13,890 nt of DNA from NCBI GenBank assembly GCA_041164825.1, contig JBEAOO010000030.1, forward strand, positions 1-13,890. Direction: 5' to 3'. A model generated the notes under the pieces. The model did no database searches and was not told the DNA's origin. It saw only the letters and a program-made list of their open reading frames with translations. This stretch comes from JBEAOO01 sp041164825. Its GTDB lineage: Bacteria > Pseudomonadota > Gammaproteobacteria > Burkholderiales > Burkholderiaceae_C. The position numbers were made by a program, and so were the translations under genes. Below, piece by piece: positions 1-7,030 of this stretch; the first letter of the stretch is position 1; each line of letters opens with the position of its first letter.

Positions 1-501
1 GCGTTTGATGCGGGCGCCCTGTTCCGCAGCGGCCGGCTGCGCGTGATGCCCGCCGTGGGCACCGAGCTGGCCAAGCTGCCGGTGCCGATCGCCGCGGAGT
101 TTTGGGACGGCAACCGCTGGCTCACCCACACCAGCGACAGCTGCACCGAGCTGCCCGCCGCCGCCATTGCCCAAGGCAACTACCTGCGCAACCTGGGCAG
201 CTGTGAAACCGCGCCCGGCAGCGGAGCGCTCACGCTCAACCAAGGGCGCGCCTTCATCACCCTGGCCAAGCCGGGCGTCGGCAATGCCGGCAGCGTGGAC
301 TTGACGCTGCAACTCGGCGACACCGCCAGCGGCCAACGCTGCAGCGCCGTTGGCGCCGCGGCCACCTCGGCCGTGTCGGCCGGCTTGAGTTGGCTGCAAG
401 GCAAATGGCAAAACGCCAGCACCCTCACCGCCAACCCGGTGGCCCGCATCAGCTTCGGCCAGGTGCGCTCGCCGGTGATTTACATGCGCGAAATCTACTG
501 A
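1..501 (+). CDS. mshQ: MshQ-like DUF6701 protein, C-terminal fragment
   Basis: Reading frame 1 is open from the first base to a TGA at 499-501, giving 166 residues of a protein that starts outside the window. The fragment has the look of the C-terminal DUF6701 region of MSHA biogenesis protein MshQ: an R-L-R-V start, then LPVPIAAEFWDG, a T-x-D-S-C-T motif, a second Cys in LGSC, and a closing stretch ending in R-S-P-V-I-Y-M-R-E-I-Y. MshQ proteins are large, secreted, beta-rich proteins encoded in MSHA pilus loci and thought to be a surface or tip component; their exact role is not settled. The MSHA genes starting at 1247 support the assignment. The first in-frame ATG (codon 16) is internal and should not be taken as the start. 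The family call is from recognition of the sequence, so moderate-to-good confidence. Confidence 0.75.
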   Translation, partial: AFDAGALFRSGRLRVMPAVGTELAKLPVPIAAEFWDGNRWLTHTSDSCTELPAAAIAQGNYLRNLGSCETAPGSGALTLNQGRAFITLAKPGVGNAGSVDLTLQLGDTASGQRCSAVGAAATSAVSAGLSWLQGKWQNASTLTANPVARISFGQVRSPVIYMREIY

Positions 502-545
502 GCAGACCGCCGCCCGGCTTCGGCCTCTGCCTCTACCCCGGCGCC

Positions 546-557
546 GAGCCCGGGCTC
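546..557. other. 12-bp perfect palindrome in the convergent mshQ/SRPBCC gap
   Basis: GAGCCC/GGGCTC overlaps the stop codon of the SRPBCC gene and lies 45 bp past the mshQ stop. An overlapping CCCGG...CCGGG pairing (537-541 with 550-554) is also possible. It could be part of a bidirectional transcription stop, but there is no T-run on either side, so the role is only a guess. Confidence 0.25.
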
Positions 558-990
558 AAGCCGTGGTCAACACCGCAGCCAGGCGATCGAGGTTCTGCTC
601 GTTGGCCGGGCGCACGATGTGGGCCACCGCCTGGGCGACGGCGGCGTCGTCAAAGGCCTGGTCCCAGACCAGCTGCGTGCCGCCCGCCGCCGGCGTGAGC
701 TGCACCGTCAAGGTGAAGAACGGCGCGCCGTCGTGCCGGATCACCACCTTGCGCCCCGGCACCAGTTCAGTGAACACGCACTGGTTCGGGTAGCCCGTGC
801 CATCCGGCCCGTGCATCACCAACTGCCAGCGCCCGCCCTCGCGGAACTCAAACACCTCGAAGGTGTTGGTGAAGCCGTTCGGCCCCCACCAGGCGGCCAG
901 CAGTTCAGGCGACGCAAAGGCGCCATACACCCCCTCGGGCGGGTGCGGCAAGGTGCGTTCGGTGTGGAAGGTTGACGTCTCATCGGCCAT
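556..990 (-). CDS. SRPBCC / AHSA1-domain protein
   Basis: This 144-residue protein has the SRPBCC fold (START/Bet v 1-like), AHSA1 branch: it begins with an F-H-T-E-R-T-L beta strand, then V-Y-G-A-F-A-S-P-E-L-L-A-A-W-W-G-P-N-G-F, F-E-F-R-E-G-G-R-W, and a C-terminal helix in which Q-N-L-D-R-L is typical. Members bind small hydrophobic ligands or act as Hsp90-activator homologues; a substrate cannot be read from sequence. The start at 990 is chosen because a GGAG lies at 997-1000, six bases upstream; a longer frame reaching 1080 has no such site and adds an unfamiliar N-terminus. It points against the pilus genes, is convergent with mshQ (54-bp gap) and divergent from mshI, so it is probably independent cargo inside the MSHA locus. 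AHSA1 genes are often paired with an ArsR-type regulator, but none is seen here. Confidence 0.88.
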   Translation of the reverse strand: MADETSTFHTERTLPHPPEGVYGAFASPELLAAWWGPNGFTNTFEVFEFREGGRWQLVMHGPDGTGYPNQCVFTELVPGRKVVIRHDGAPFFTLTVQLTPAAGGTQLVWDQAFDDAAVAQAVAHIVRPANEQNLDRLAAVLTTA

Positions 991-1040
991 GCTGCACTCC
1001 GGATCCCAAGCGCCCACCCCACGGCGGGCAGTCACCCCAT

Positions 1041-1059
1041 CGGCCACATCATGTGGCCG
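1041..1059. promoter_or_regulatory. 19-bp operator-like inverted repeat
   Basis: The sequence is CGGCCACAT-C-ATGTGGCCG: two perfect 9-bp arms around a single central base. It lies 51 bp upstream of the SRPBCC start and 188 bp upstream of the mshI start, in the divergent intergenic region. A near-perfect dyad of this size with a 1-base centre is the form expected of a dimeric-regulator binding site rather than a hairpin, because no loop is available. The regulator is not identifiable from the window. Confidence 0.5.
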
Positions 1060-1082
1060 TGGATGAGTGCACTGTGCCACGG
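1057..1082. promoter_or_regulatory. 26-bp nested dyad adjoining the 19-bp palindrome
   Basis: CCGTGG at 1057-1062 pairs with CCACGG at 1077-1082, and the perfect 8-bp palindrome AGTGCACT at 1066-1073 sits exactly on the same centre (1069.5). Three-base non-pairing spacers separate the two levels. It overlaps the end of the preceding palindrome by 3 bp, so the two look like a tandem pair of protein-binding sites between the SRPBCC gene and mshI. Confidence 0.4.
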
Positions 1083-1235
1083 CCAGCGGCTGCGTGCGAG
1101 CGGTGCGTCAGCGCATCCAAAGCCCAAGGTTGGCGCGCAAACCCCCTGCTTTTCCGGCCACCTCGACCGGGGGCGTCTCCCTAGGATGGGTGCCAAGGAC
1201 GTTGTGGTGCCCGCTGCTGGGCGCCGCCCCCACCC

Positions 1236-1239
1236 GAGG
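1236..1239 (+). promoter_or_regulatory. Ribosome binding site deciding the mshI GTG start
   Basis: GAGG ends 7 bases before the GTG at 1247-1249. It is the only Shine-Dalgarno-like match near the point where family similarity begins (L-P-I-F-N-R), and it supports GTG rather than any upstream ATG in the same frame. Confidence 0.6.
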
Positions 1240-1246
1240 TTCACCT

Positions 1247-2194
1247 GTGCTGCCCATCTTCAACCGCAAAGCGTCATCCGGCTCGCTGGCCATCACGGTC
1301 CAGGCGCGGCATGTGGTGGCCGCCCGCATCCGGCGCGACGCCGAAGGCCAACCCTGCCTCACGCAGCTGCACACCGCCGTGCGCGAAGGCAGCGAGGCCG
1401 ACGACCTGAGCCGCTTGCGGCGCGCCTTGGGCAGCGCGGCGCGCGCCAGCTGCAGCACGCTGGCCGAAGCCGGCAGCTACCAGGTGATGCAGGTGCCCGC
1501 GCCCACGGTGCCCGAGGCCGAGATGACAACCGCGCTGCGCTGGAGTGTCAAAGACACGCTCGACTTCCCGCTCGATGAGGCCATGGTCGACGCGTTGCCG
1601 ATTCCCACCGACGGCGCACCCAATGGCCGCGCACCGATGGTGATGGCCATCGCCGGCCGCCGCGACCGCATCGGCCAACGCATCCGCCACTTTCAAAAAG
1701 CCGGCCTGCCGCTGGCCACCGTGGATGTGCTGGAAGCGGCCCAACGCAACCTCGCCACCTTGTTTGAAGTGCCCGGCCGCGGCCTGGCCCTGCTGACGCT
1801 GAACGCCGACGGCGGCCTGCTGACCTTCACCCGCGACGGGGCGCTTTACGCGCTGCGCCACATTGACGTGGCCGAGCGGGTGCTGGCCGACGAGAGCGAC
1901 CTACAAGCGCACGAGCCGCTGTTTGAGCGCATTGCGCTGGAGCTGCAACGCTCGCTCGACAACTTCGACCGCCAGTTCAGCCAAATCGCGCTGCAACGCG
2001 TGCTGGTGGCGCCCCACCCCTGCCAGCAGGCGCTGGTGGCGTACTTGAAAAACAACCTCTACCAAACCGTGGAAGCGGCCGACCTGGGCGAGGCACTGCC
2101 GGTGGCTGAGGGCGTGACGCTCGGCGACCTGGCCGCCCAAGCCCTGGGCCTGCCCGCCATCGGCCTGGCGCTGCGCAAGGAGGCCAGCGCATGA
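1247..2194 (+). CDS. mshI: MSHA biogenesis protein MshI (PilM/GspL-like)
   Basis: This 315-residue protein belongs to the PilM/GspL-related actin-like fold group used in type IV pilus assembly. Seen: an N-terminal strand S-L-A-I-T-V, the block LRWSVKDTLDFPLDEAMVDA characteristic of MshI/PilM/GspL proteins, a nucleotide-fold-like stretch with L-L-T-L-N-A-D-G-G-L-L-T-F, and the helix IALELQRSLDNFDRQF typical of MshI. There is no signal peptide or membrane helix, so it should sit on the cytoplasmic face of the inner membrane and bind the N-terminus of the PilN-like product of the next gene. I chose the GTG at 1247 because GAGG precedes it at good spacing and the residues before it (frame open to 1067) look non-coding. 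It opens the operon; its stop overlaps the next start (ATGA). The dyads at 1041-1082 are candidate control sites. Confidence 0.88.
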   Translation: MLPIFNRKASSGSLAITVQARHVVAARIRRDAEGQPCLTQLHTAVREGSEADDLSRLRRALGSAARASCSTLAEAGSYQVMQVPAPTVPEAEMTTALRWSVKDTLDFPLDEAMVDALPIPTDGAPNGRAPMVMAIAGRRDRIGQRIRHFQKAGLPLATVDVLEAAQRNLATLFEVPGRGLALLTLNADGGLLTFTRDGALYALRHIDVAERVLADESDLQAHEPLFERIALELQRSLDNFDRQFSQIALQRVLVAPHPCQQALVAYLKNNLYQTVEAADLGEALPVAEGVTLGDLAAQALGLPAIGLALRKEASA

Positions 2195-2907
2195 GTGCCA
2201 GCCACAACATCAACCTGTACGACGCCAGCCTGCGCCGGCGCTTCGATTGGCTGGCGCCCGCGCCGGCCGCGGCCCTGCTGGGCGCCGTGCTGCTGGCCAC
2301 CACCGCCGTCGCGCTGTGGGCCCAAGGCCGCACCAGCGCGCTGCGCCCGCACGCCGAGCAGCTCAGCGCCGACCTCGCCCGCGAGCAAAACGAGATGCAA
2401 GCGCTGGCCCAGCGCCGTGCCACCCAGCACGCCGACCCGGCCCTGCAAGCTGCGTTGAGCGAGGCCCAGCACGCCCTGCACCTGCGCCAAAGCGCCTTGG
2501 CCCAATTGCAGCCCGACGTTCACGCCGCGCCCAACAGCCACGCCGCCACGCTGGCTGCGCTGGCTCGCCAAAGCACCGAGGGGCTGTGGCTCACCGGCCT
2601 GGCACTGAAAGACCGCGACGTCAGCCTGCAAGGCCGCGCGCTCGACCCGGCGCTGATCCCCACCTATGTGCAAAAGCTCAACCAAGAACCCGCGCTGCGC
2701 GGGCGCACCTTCCGCTCGCTGCAGGTGGACCGCCCGCTGAGCCCGGCGCCGGTCGCCGTCGCCCCCGCGGCCCCGTCCTCGGCGCCAAGCGGGCCGCCGC
2801 CCCGCGCGGTGTTCGTGGCGTTTTCACTGCTCGGCCAACACGCTGAGGCCGACGCGGTCGGCAGCCCAGAGCGCAGCACCGCTGCCCCCACCAAGGACGC
2901 ACCATGA
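2191..2907 (+). CDS. PilN-domain MSHA assembly protein (MshI2-type)
   Basis: This 238-residue bitopic membrane protein of the PilN family carries the short cytoplasmic motif I-N-L-Y-D-x-S-L-R-R at residues 7-16, the same type of N-terminal INLL/INLY peptide that docks into PilM. One membrane helix follows (about 24-44), then a Gln/Ala-rich probable coiled coil (about 50-110), a ferredoxin-like C-terminal domain (about 110-175), and a Pro/Ala-rich tail that is longer than in classical PilN. In some genomes this gene is called mshI2; I leave the symbol blank because naming varies. A strong AAGGAGG at 2177-2183 lies 7 bases before the ATG, and the ATGA overlap with mshI implies translational coupling. 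It should form the periplasmic alignment complex together with MshJ and MshK. Confidence 0.8.
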   Translation: MSASHNINLYDASLRRRFDWLAPAPAAALLGAVLLATTAVALWAQGRTSALRPHAEQLSADLAREQNEMQALAQRRATQHADPALQAALSEAQHALHLRQSALAQLQPDVHAAPNSHAATLAALARQSTEGLWLTGLALKDRDVSLQGRALDPALIPTYVQKLNQEPALRGRTFRSLQVDRPLSPAPVAVAPAAPSSAPSGPPPRAVFVAFSLLGQHAEADAVGSPERSTAAPTKDAP

Positions 2908-3635
2908 CGACACCCCTGTGGGCCCAGCGCTTGACGCAGATCAGCCAGCCCTACCGCAAGCTGGCCGCCCGCGAACGCCTGTTGGTGCTCGTCGCGGCGG
3001 CCGTGCTGGTGGCCGGCGTGGGCCACCTGGTGTGGATCGCACCCGCCCTGGCACAGCACGCGCAACTCAGCCAACAAATCGCCACGCAGCGCGGCAGCCA
3101 AACCGCCATGCGCGAGCAGCTGCAGCAGTTGCAGGCCAACGCGCTCGACCCCAACAAGGCCCTGCGCACGCAGCTGCAAGCGGTGCGCGGACAGCTGGGC
3201 CAATCCGAACAACAGTTCACCACGCTGCAGCAATCGCTGGTGCCGCCGCAGCAGATGGGCGAGCTGCTGCAAGCGCTGCTGCGCCAGCACCGCGGGCTGG
3301 CGCTGATGCAACTGCGCAGCCTGCCGGTGGTGCCGCTCGATGAATCGGGGCAGCCGCTGCCAGCCGCGCTCAGCCCTGCGCCGCAAAGCACCGCGGCGGC
3401 GGCATCCGGGGCCGCCATGGCCGCCGCCCCCAAGGCCTGGATGTACCGCCACAGCCTGCAAGTGCAGGTGCAGGGCAGCTACCCCGAGTTGCTGGCCTGG
3501 GTGCAAACGCTGGAAACCATTCCGCGCCGCGTGCAGTGGGGTGAGTTGTCGCTGCAAGTCACCGACTGGCCGCAAGCGCAGCTGGTGATCACGCTCTCCA
3601 CCCTCAGCCTCGAAGCCTCTTGGTGGTCGGTATGA
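2904..3635 (+). CDS. mshJ: MSHA biogenesis protein MshJ (PilO/GspM-like)
   Basis: This 243-residue inner-membrane protein has a short cytoplasmic N-terminus, one membrane helix (about 26-46, LVLVAAAVLVAGVGHLVW), a Gln-rich probable coiled coil (about 50-120), an Ala/Pro linker, and a C-terminal ferredoxin-like domain (about 172-243) with the pattern Y-R-H-S-L-Q-V-Q-V-Q-G-S-Y-P-E-L-L-A-W-V. This layout is that of PilO/GspM-type proteins, and the order after the PilM- and PilN-like genes matches. Its role is structural: heterodimerising with the PilN-like protein to link the cytoplasmic motor complex to the secretin. AAGGA at 2893-2897 precedes the ATG; start and stop overlap the neighbours by 4 bases (ATGA). 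Confidence 0.85.
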   Translation: MTTPLWAQRLTQISQPYRKLAARERLLVLVAAAVLVAGVGHLVWIAPALAQHAQLSQQIATQRGSQTAMREQLQQLQANALDPNKALRTQLQAVRGQLGQSEQQFTTLQQSLVPPQQMGELLQALLRQHRGLALMQLRSLPVVPLDESGQPLPAALSPAPQSTAAAASGAAMAAAPKAWMYRHSLQVQVQGSYPELLAWVQTLETIPRRVQWGELSLQVTDWPQAQLVITLSTLSLEASWWSV

Positions 3636-4270
3636 ACAACAGCCGCCTGTCGCGCCCCCTGCCGCCGCCCACGCGGCACCGCCGCCCAGCCGCCCCTTGG
3701 GTGCGCTTGCAGGCCTTTGCCAACCACTGGATGACGCCGCTGCTGGGCGCCACCGCGGCCTTGTTGCTGCTGGCCTTGGCCACCGCACCGGCCGCCGCCG
3801 ATGCGCCCAACGGCATCACCGCCGTGGCGCGCAGCAGCGCGCTGCCCGACCCCACACGCCCGCCCACCGCACTGCGCAGCGCCGAAGCGGCCGCCACGGG
3901 CGCCAGCAGCGCCGCCGGCACCGGCACGCTGCAACTGCAGTCGGTGCGCCTGGGGCAAGGCGCCGACAAGGGCAAGGCGCCGGTGGCCATCATCAACGGC
4001 CAGGTGCTGGCCGTGGGCGACACCCTGGGCGAATGGCGCTTGCAGCGCCTGAATGAACACGCCGCCTGGCTGGCCGGCCCGCAAGGCGTGCTGGTGCTGG
4101 CCTTGCACCCCGGCGTGGAGCGCGCCCCCGCGCGCAGCGAGGTGCCAAGCGCCCCCGGCGTGCCCGCGGCGGCCACGCTGAAGGCCCGCCACGCCTGGCG
4201 CCCCGCGACCACCCGCACCGACGACAACGATCGACCCGCCGCGCCCCCGCGCAGCCTGGAGCCACGATGA
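3632..4270 (+). CDS. mshK: MSHA biogenesis protein MshK (PilP/GspC-like)
   Basis: This 212-residue protein has a basic, Pro-rich N-terminus (1-30), a hydrophobic export or anchor segment (about 34-57, ending A-P-A-A-A), the motif L-P-D-P-T-R-P-P at 71-78 typical of PilP/MshK-like proteins, and a small C-terminal beta domain (about 100-165) with L-Q-S-V-R-L, A-I-I-N-G-Q-V-L-A-V-G-D and L-V-L-A-L-H-P, the homology-region fold shared with GspC and PilP. It is expected in the periplasm, bridging the inner-membrane complex to the MshL secretin. The ATG at 3632 is preferred over a TTG at 3620 because it makes the same ATGA overlap with mshJ that the other genes show. There is no good Shine-Dalgarno, so translation probably depends on coupling. 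The last 45 residues are low-complexity and charged. Confidence 0.82.
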   Translation: MNNSRLSRPLPPPTRHRRPAAPWVRLQAFANHWMTPLLGATAALLLLALATAPAAADAPNGITAVARSSALPDPTRPPTALRSAEAAATGASSAAGTGTLQLQSVRLGQGADKGKAPVAIINGQVLAVGDTLGEWRLQRLNEHAAWLAGPQGVLVLALHPGVERAPARSEVPSAPGVPAAATLKARHAWRPATTRTDDNDRPAAPPRSLEPR

Positions 4271-6117
4271 ACACGATGACGAATCCCGCCCCTGTGCACG
4301 GTGCCACGACCCCTGCGGTGCGGGCGCGCCTGCACACGTCTTTGAGCGTGCTGGCACTGCTCGGCCTGCTCGGCCTGGTGGGCTGCGCCACGCCGCCGGG
4401 CGGCGCCACCGCGCCCGACGCCACCCACGACCGCATTGCCGAAGAAATGCGCCAGGCCGTGCAGCGCCCCGCGCCCACGGCCAGCCCCACCGCTGTGCAA
4501 CAAGCGCTGCTGCCGCCCTTGACGATGGAGCCGCCGCGTGCGACCGCGGCCGCCGCAGCACCGCCCGAACCGCGCTTTGATTTGGCGGTGGCCAACGCGC
4601 CCGCGCAGCAGGTGTTTTTGTCGATCGTCAGCGGCACGCGCTACAGCATGCTGCTGCCGGCCGAGCTCAGCGGCACGATTGCCGTGAACCTGAAAAACGT
4701 CACCGTGCGCGAAGCGCTCGATGCGCTGCGCGAACTCTACGGCTACGAGTACCGCATCCAAGGCAACCGCATTTTGGTGCAGCCGAACACGCTGCAAACG
4801 CGCATCTTCCAGGTCAACTACCTGGCGGGCAAACGGGTGGGCAGCACCGACATGCGCGTCACCTCGGGCTCGATCACCAACAACGCCAACAGCGGCTCGC
4901 AGGGTGGCGGCGCCAGCAGCACCACGGCGCAAAACAATGCGGGCGGCAGTGGTGGCAACAGCAGCAGCGCCGGGGTGCAAAGCAGCCGCGTCTCCACCGA
5001 GTCCGACAACGATTTTTGGGGCGAGCTGCGCAACACGCTGGGCGCCATTGTGGGCAACGAGGGCAATCGCAAAGTCATCATCAACCCGCTCTCGGGCGTG
5101 GTGGCGGTGCGGGGGTTTCCGGCCGACATCCGCAACGCCGAAAACTACCTGCGCATGACGCAACTGATCATTGAGCGGCAAGTGATGATCGAGGCCAAGA
5201 TCATCGAGGTGCAGCTCAGCGACAGCCAGGCCAGCGGCGTCAACTGGGGCGCTTTCCGCCAAGGCAACAACAGCGGCGTGAGCATCGGCCAAGCCGGCGC
5301 GGGCGGGGTGCTCGGCACCACCGGCAGCGCCAAAGACCTGGTCGGCACGCTGGCCGGCCTCACCGCCACCACGCTCACCGCCACCGCCGGCAGCACGCTG
5401 CTGCCGAGCAACAACAACGGCAGCCTGTTTGGCCTGGCCTTCCAGAGCGGCAACTTTGCGGCGCTGCTGCAGTTCCTGGAAACGCAAGGCAATGTGCAGG
5501 TGTTGTCGAGCCCGCGCATTGCCACGCTCAACAACCAAAAGGCCGTGCTCAAGGTGGGCACCGACGAATACTTCGTCACCAACATCACCACCAACAGCAG
5601 CAGCACCGGCACCACCACCACCAATTCGCCGTCCATCTCGATGCAGCCGTTCTTCTCGGGCATTGCGCTCGATGTGACGCCGCAGATCGACGACAACGAC
5701 GGCATCATCTTGCACCTGCACCCCTCGGTGAGCGTGGTGGCCGAGAAGCAAAAAATCGTCAACCTCGGCACGCTGGGCAACTTCAACCTGCCGCTGGCAT
5801 CGAGCACCGTCAACGAGAGCGACAGCGTGGTGCGCGTCACCGACGGCCACATCGTGGCCATTGGCGGGCTGATGAAGCAGCAGCAATCGGCCGGCCGCTC
5901 GGGCCTGCCCGGCACCAGCGACGCGGGCGCCCTGGGTGGCCTGTTTGGCGAGAAAAACCGCAGCGCGACAAAGAGCGAGCTGGTGCTGTTACTCAAGCCC
6001 ACGTTGATCCGCAACGACGGCAACTGGGCCAGCGATTTGGCCGAGGTGCAAGAGCGCTTGCAAAGCTACGCACCGAGTACGCAGATGCCGGCCTCGCCCA
6101 CCACCGCCGCGCGCTGA
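4267..6117 (+). CDS. mshL: MSHA outer-membrane secretin MshL
   Basis: This 616-residue secretin forms the outer-membrane channel for the pilus. The lipoprotein signal ends in L-V-G-C with Cys40, so it is probably lipidated and pilotin-independent. Domains in order: an N-terminal secretin/TonB-short-N-type domain (about 99-180, with L-K-N-V-T-V-R-E-A-L-D-A-L), a Ser/Gly/Asn-rich linker (about 200-240), a second N domain (about 245-300, with V-V-A-V-R-G-F-P-A), then the conserved secretin core (about 300-595) containing VLSSPRIATLNNQKAVLKVG near 412-431, a beta-lip region rich in Thr/Ser/Asn, I-A-L-D-V-T-P-Q-I, and the closing E-L-V-L-L-L-K-P-T-L-I. GGAG at 4258-4261 precedes the ATG, and the ATGA overlap couples it to mshK. 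Nothing is broken. A very long antisense frame across it reflects base composition only. Confidence 0.95.
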   Translation: MNTMTNPAPVHGATTPAVRARLHTSLSVLALLGLLGLVGCATPPGGATAPDATHDRIAEEMRQAVQRPAPTASPTAVQQALLPPLTMEPPRATAAAAAPPEPRFDLAVANAPAQQVFLSIVSGTRYSMLLPAELSGTIAVNLKNVTVREALDALRELYGYEYRIQGNRILVQPNTLQTRIFQVNYLAGKRVGSTDMRVTSGSITNNANSGSQGGGASSTTAQNNAGGSGGNSSSAGVQSSRVSTESDNDFWGELRNTLGAIVGNEGNRKVIINPLSGVVAVRGFPADIRNAENYLRMTQLIIERQVMIEAKIIEVQLSDSQASGVNWGAFRQGNNSGVSIGQAGAGGVLGTTGSAKDLVGTLAGLTATTLTATAGSTLLPSNNNGSLFGLAFQSGNFAALLQFLETQGNVQVLSSPRIATLNNQKAVLKVGTDEYFVTNITTNSSSTGTTTTNSPSISMQPFFSGIALDVTPQIDDNDGIILHLHPSVSVVAEKQKIVNLGTLGNFNLPLASSTVNESDSVVRVTDGHIVAIGGLMKQQQSAGRSGLPGTSDAGALGGLFGEKNRSATKSELVLLLKPTLIRNDGNWASDLAEVQERLQSYAPSTQMPASPTTAAR

Positions 6118-6159
6118 TCACCCGCCCTTCACCCCGCCACACTCGCGCCCCACGCCGCC

Positions 6160-7011
6160 ATGTACCTGAAACATTTCGGGCTCGCTGAACGACCGTTCGG
6201 GCTCACGCCCGACACCACCTTTGCCGTGCCCACCCGGGCCCACAAGGCCGCGCTCAACACGCTGCTGGTGGCCACGCAGGGCGGCGAAGGTTTCATCAAA
6301 ATCACCGGCGAAGTGGGCACGGGCAAGACGCTGCTGTGCCGGCGCTTTTTGGGCCAGGCGTCCCACAAAACACGCACCTGCTACATCCCCAATCCGCAGT
6401 TGGCGCCGCGTGCGCTGCTGCTGGCGCTGGGCGAAGAATTGGGCGTGTTGCTGCCCGCCAGCGCCACCGAATACCAGCTGCAAACCGGCATCTGCAAGAT
6501 TTTGCTGAAGTACGCCAACGAGGGCCGCCAGGTCATCGTTTGCATCGACGAAGCGCAGGCGATTCCGGTGCCGAGCTTGGAGACGCTGCGGCTGCTCTCC
6601 AACCTGGAGACCGAAAAGCGCAAGCTGATCCAGGTGGTGCTGTTTGGCCAGCCCGAACTCGACGACAAGTTGGCGCTGAAGGTGCTGCGCCCGCTGCGCC
6701 AGCGCATCGCCTTTGCCTACCGCATGGAAACCATGCCGCGCGACGAGATTGGCCCCTACCTGATGCACCGCTTGCGCGTGGCCGGTTATGTGGGCCCGCA
6801 GGTGTTTGACGACGACGCCATCGCGCACATCCGTGTGGCCAGTGGCGGCACGCCGCGGCTGGTCAACATCTTGGCGCACAAGGCGCTGATGCTGGCCTTT
6901 GGCGAGGGCCGCAGCGTGGTGGAAGAGCGCCATGCGCGTGCCGCCGCCGCCGACACCGCCGCCAACAACCAACCCACAACCACGCGCTGGTGGCGCTGGT
7001 TTGCCTCGTGA
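6160..7011 (+). CDS. mshM: MshM, ExeA-like AAA+ ATPase
   Basis: This 283-residue cytoplasmic ATPase of the ExeA/MshM group begins with the family signature M-Y-L-K-H-F-G-L-A-E-R-P-F-G-L-T-P-D. Walker A is GEVGTGKT at 50-57, Walker B is V-I-V-C-I-D-E at 125-131, and L-F-G-Q-P-E-L near 161-167 matches the ExeA type. The C-terminal lid helices follow, with G-G-T-P-R-L-V-N-I. ExeA itself helps place its secretin in the cell envelope with a peptidoglycan-binding partner; MshM lacks the extra peptidoglycan-binding domain of ExeA and is taken as an accessory factor for MshL. It starts 42 bp after mshL, without the ATGA coupling of the upstream genes and with no clear Shine-Dalgarno. Confidence 0.92.
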   Translation: MYLKHFGLAERPFGLTPDTTFAVPTRAHKAALNTLLVATQGGEGFIKITGEVGTGKTLLCRRFLGQASHKTRTCYIPNPQLAPRALLLALGEELGVLLPASATEYQLQTGICKILLKYANEGRQVIVCIDEAQAIPVPSLETLRLLSNLETEKRKLIQVVLFGQPELDDKLALKVLRPLRQRIAFAYRMETMPRDEIGPYLMHRLRVAGYVGPQVFDDDAIAHIRVASGGTPRLVNILAHKALMLAFGEGRSVVEERHARAAAADTAANNQPTTTRWWRWFAS

Positions 7012-7030
7012 CCGCGGGAAGCAGATTGCC

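Noticed and set aside
1200..1220. Sigma-54-like GG...GC elements upstream of mshI
   Set aside because: The spacing is 8 bases between GG and GC rather than 10, so the -24/-12 geometry fails.
3604..5886. A 760-residue open frame on the - strand across mshK and mshL
   Set aside because: It is the mirror of a high-GC coding strand: low-complexity His/Arg/Gly/Ala-rich translation, no domain, while the + strand has a complete secretin.
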